From the NCBI GenBank assembly GCA_937969125.1, contig CALBVA010000221.1, positions 1 to 8,268 of the forward strand: 8,268 bases of DNA, written 5' to 3'. Positions 5,693 through 8,268 of this stretch are shown here, one piece after another (positions within the stretch are counted from its first letter, which is position 1; each line of letters starts with the position of its first letter). The notes beneath the pieces are model-generated. The model was not told where the DNA came from and made no database searches. It worked only from the letters and a program-made list of their open reading frames with translations. This DNA is from an uncultured Verrucomicrobiales bacterium. GTDB lineage: Bacteria; Verrucomicrobiota; Verrucomicrobiia; Verrucomicrobiales; Akkermansiaceae. The position numbers were made by a program, and so were the translations under genes.

Positions 5693-8236
5693 TTAACCAG
5701 TCTGAGCGTCAGGAGATACGGTGACAATGATCGCTTTTTCCGGGGAGAGGAGTTCCTTGGCGAGAGATTGGATCTCTTCCGCAGTGACGGCATTGAGCCG
5801 GTCTGCTTGGCCGAGGTGGAAGTCGGCGGGAAGACCGAGAAGCGAATCGAGGGCAGCGGCGCGGGCACGGCTGGCGGGGCTTTGATTGCGCAGTGCTTCA
5901 CGGGCTTCGGCATTCGCTTTTACCCGGATGAGAGCTTCGGCGGGGATTCCCTCCGAGATGAGTTTATCAATTTCGCCCTGCAACTCGCGGCGGGCGAGGC
6001 CCAGCTGATCTGGAGCGGTGCCGAGGTAGAAGGCGATGAGGCCGGTATCGATTCCCATGAAAATCGAAGAGCTGACGTAGTAGGCCAGACCGAGTTCTTC
6101 TCTGATCTTTGAGAAAAGAGGTCCTGCCATGTCTGAGCACCAGGAGTCGATGAGCTCAAGAGCGAAGCGGCGGGGGTCATTACCCGGGAGACCGGGGAAG
6201 CCGATGGCGAGGACCGCCTGCTCCTTATCGAGCTGTAGCTGGTGTTCTCCGGATTGCGGGGGGGCTTGACTGGTGAGGCTGACCGAATCACCGGTGGGGA
6301 TCTTGCCGAGTGATTCTTCGAGGAGGGCGATAGTGGCGTCGGGATCGAGGTCGCCGAAGAAGGCGCAGACCATATTACTGGAAACAAAATACTGCGAGTG
6401 CTGGGCGGTGAGAGCGGAGCGGTCGAGCGACTTTAGGGAGTCCAGGGTCCCGGAGGTGGGGACGCCGTAGCCCTTTCCATCCCAAAGCCGGGAGCGCATT
6501 TCCCGGAAGGCGCGGCTGGCGGGATCCTCTAGGGCTTCTTCCAGCTGGGCCATTAGGGCGGCGCGTTCACGGTCGATGGAGTCGGCCGGGAAAGCAGGTT
6601 CGCGGAGGATCTCGCCGAGAAGATTGACAATCTCACTCAGGTCTTGGCTGAGACAGTAGCTGGAGACCATGAGGGTATTATTTCCTGCGGAGGGTCGGAT
6701 TGTCGCGCCGAGGTCTTCGAGGATCTCGGCGATTTCCAGGGCATTCCGGGAAGCGGTGCCCTTTAAGAGAAGGCTGGCGAGGAGGCCATTGAGTCCGGCG
6801 GTCTCTTCTGATTCCGAGAGGCAGCCTGCCAAGATCGCGGTCTGGCTGTGCACCACGGGGACGGAGGGATCGCATTGTAGAATGACGCGGACTCCGTTTG
6901 ATAAGGTGTGCTCGATGATGGGGCTTCGTCCGTCCTGCGTTAGGATCTCATTGGCAGGAGTCACGAAGTCCTCCGGCACCAGCGAGGTCACGCTGAGATT
7001 TTCCGGGGTGAGGTATTTCGCGAGGACGCGGCGGAGATCATCTTCCGAGACCTGATCCAGCGCGGCGAGAGCAGTGCGGGTGTAATTGAGATCACGAGCG
7101 CTGTGCCAGTTCGAAGCGAGATCGGAGGCGCGGCCGGAAGCTGTCAGGAGGGTCTTGAATTGCTGGGAAGCGATCTGTCGACGCGCGCGTTCGATGCGGG
7201 GGCTGAGGTCTAGCTCGGGAAGTTTCCGGATGAGGTTAATGATCTCCTTTTCCACCAATGAGGCCTTGTCGGGATCGACCTCGGCATAAGCGTTAAAAAT
7301 CCCCGGGCCATCTGCCGGCATCCAGCTGTAGGATCCGATGCTGTGGGCTAGGCCCTTCTCCTCCCTGATGATGCTGTAAAGAGGAGAGGCGCGACCGCCG
7401 CCCAGGACGACCGAGAGCAGGTCCAGAGCAGGACCGTCCTCGTGAGTCAGTCCGGGAATTTGCCAAGTAAGGCTCAGGTGGGTGGTGGGGATGGCGAAGC
7501 TCTGGGAGGCTCGGCGTTCACCCATCTGCGGGGGCTCCGAAGGCGTCGCGACCGGGAACTGCAGTGGGGGGCGGAGGCCCTTTGCGAGCTCGCTCTCCAC
7601 ATGCTCTCTGGCCTTCTCCGGATCGAATCCACCGGAGATTACAAGAAAGGAATTATGAGGGCGATACCGGGCGGCGTGATAAGTTTTCATCTGCTCGTAG
7701 GAGATCGCATTGAAAAGATCGAGATGCCCGATCACCGGGTGGCGGCGGTGGTCTCGCTGATAGCTCGTCCGGAAAAGGAGCTGAGAGGACACCGAATCCG
7801 GGTCGTCTAGTCCCATCGCGATCTCACGGCGAATGACATCCTTTTCCTTCTCAAACTCATCCTCTGGAAATGAAGGGCGGAAGACCATCTCGATGAGCGC
7901 GGAGAGAAAAAGCTTCATGGACTTAGCCGGTCCATCAATATAATAAACGGTCCGGTCAAATGTGGTGTAGGCGTTCCATTGTCCCCCGGCAGCCTGCACC
8001 TCTTGGGACAGCGCTTCACCAGTAAAGCGGTCGGTTCCTTTGAAGACCATGTGCTCCAGCAGATGGGAAATTCCAGATCCAGCCAACGAGCTTTCGTGCT
8101 GAGATCCCGTTTCCACCCATATCTGGGCACTGATCACCGGCGAATCCTGAATCGGATCAAGAATAGCATCGAACTCAGGATCAAGCGTCACCACTGACGC
8201 CGTAGAAGCAGGGAATTTCATCCCCGCCATAGTCAT
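5693..8236 (-). CDS. two-half M16 family zinc metallopeptidase (insulinase/pitrilysin type)
   Basis: From the ATG at 8236 the protein has 847 residues. That start has AGAGG about 5 bases upstream; an ATG six bases later (8230) has GGAG at 6 bases and is nearly as good, while a TTG at 8257 is possible but poor. The zinc site is in the N-terminal half: H58-L-L-E61-H62 in 'GSGISHLLEHMVFKGT', with Glu138 in 'EKDVIRREI' 76 residues later as third ligand, the usual M16 spacing. The C-terminal half (from about 438, 'HTLSNGVRVIL') repeats the fold but has lost the site: the equivalent residues are Gly484, Ala487 and Ser488 in 'LNGLLASLLLKGT'. It keeps 'REELGLAYYVSS' (from 712), the segment that normally helps the active half bind substrate. 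This is therefore one active plus one inactive half in a single chain, closing as a clamshell around peptides. No signal peptide is seen, so action is probably cytosolic. The usual N-terminal strand turn 'NG' is replaced by 'DPEFDAILDP', a divergent feature. Confidence 0.9.
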   Translation of the reverse strand: MTMAGMKFPASTASVVTLDPEFDAILDPIQDSPVISAQIWVETGSQHESSLAGSGISHLLEHMVFKGTDRFTGEALSQEVQAAGGQWNAYTTFDRTVYYIDGPAKSMKLFLSALIEMVFRPSFPEDEFEKEKDVIRREIAMGLDDPDSVSSQLLFRTSYQRDHRRHPVIGHLDLFNAISYEQMKTYHAARYRPHNSFLVISGGFDPEKAREHVESELAKGLRPPLQFPVATPSEPPQMGERRASQSFAIPTTHLSLTWQIPGLTHEDGPALDLLSVVLGGGRASPLYSIIREEKGLAHSIGSYSWMPADGPGIFNAYAEVDPDKASLVEKEIINLIRKLPELDLSPRIERARRQIASQQFKTLLTASGRASDLASNWHSARDLNYTRTALAALDQVSEDDLRRVLAKYLTPENLSVTSLVPEDFVTPANEILTQDGRSPIIEHTLSNGVRVILQCDPSVPVVHSQTAILAGCLSESEETAGLNGLLASLLLKGTASRNALEIAEILEDLGATIRPSAGNNTLMVSSYCLSQDLSEIVNLLGEILREPAFPADSIDRERAALMAQLEEALEDPASRAFREMRSRLWDGKGYGVPTSGTLDSLKSLDRSALTAQHSQYFVSSNMVCAFFGDLDPDATIALLEESLGKIPTGDSVSLTSQAPPQSGEHQLQLDKEQAVLAIGFPGLPGNDPRRFALELIDSWCSDMAGPLFSKIREELGLAYYVSSSIFMGIDTGLIAFYLGTAPDQLGLARRELQGEIDKLISEGIPAEALIRVKANAEAREALRNQSPASRARAAALDSLLGLPADFHLGQADRLNAVTAEEIQSLAKELLSPEKAIIVTVSPDAQTG

Positions 8237-8268
8237 CTCCACCTCTTTGGCAAGCAAGTCACAAAAAT

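Noticed and set aside
6256..6264. Run of seven G (C on the coding strand) in the M16 gene as a phase-variation site
   Set aside because: It encodes Pro codons in a flexible linker, the frame is intact, and a single such run is ordinary in GC-rich DNA.

Overview
The window looks like a piece of a PVC-superphylum chromosome, most likely Verrucomicrobiota. This is inferred from protein style: a c-type cytochrome joined to a PA14-like module, and a secreted propeller protein with the HEF, 'SPGGIGFN' and 'AYYTLN' signatures that are abundant in Verrucomicrobiota, Planctomycetota and Lentisphaerota. There are no RNA genes, insertion sequences, CRISPR arrays or integrase genes.

Layout: (1) A two-gene plus-strand operon at 2-2995. 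The first gene is cut by the left edge and encodes a periplasmic cytochrome c with a PA14-like domain. Three bases later a secreted beta-propeller, PQQ/sugar-dehydrogenase-like protein begins. They probably work together in the periplasm, the cytochrome taking electrons from a propeller-type oxidoreductase, although no substrate can be read from the sequence. (2) A 377-base gap at 2996-3372 contains a bulged hairpin, an unassigned minus-strand open frame that may be a gene relic, and a very AT-rich segment just before the next gene. (3) At 3373-4014 (plus) is a small stand-alone protein that carries the His-Gly and Cys motifs of clan CD cysteine peptidases and most resembles the C80 (MARTX/toxin B autoprocessing) type. 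It is the most unusual gene here. (4) It converges on, and overlaps by 35 bases, a minus-strand FAD-linked oxidase of the VAO/PCMH fold (3980-5419). (5) Upstream of the oxidase on the same strand is a 36-codon open frame with a good ribosome binding site, whose stop codon overlaps the oxidase start. A predicted RNA hairpin lies before it. (6) A cytosolic-looking two-half M16 metallopeptidase (minus, 5693-8236) fills the right end, with its start just inside the window.

The plus operon and the minus pair M16 peptidase / flavin oxidase show no evident functional link to the C80-like protein between them. The most useful leads are the free-standing C80-like protein, the in-frame slippery A-run between its two putative catalytic residues, and the coupled micro-ORF in front of the flavoenzyme. 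All functions are read from motifs by eye; no database search was done.
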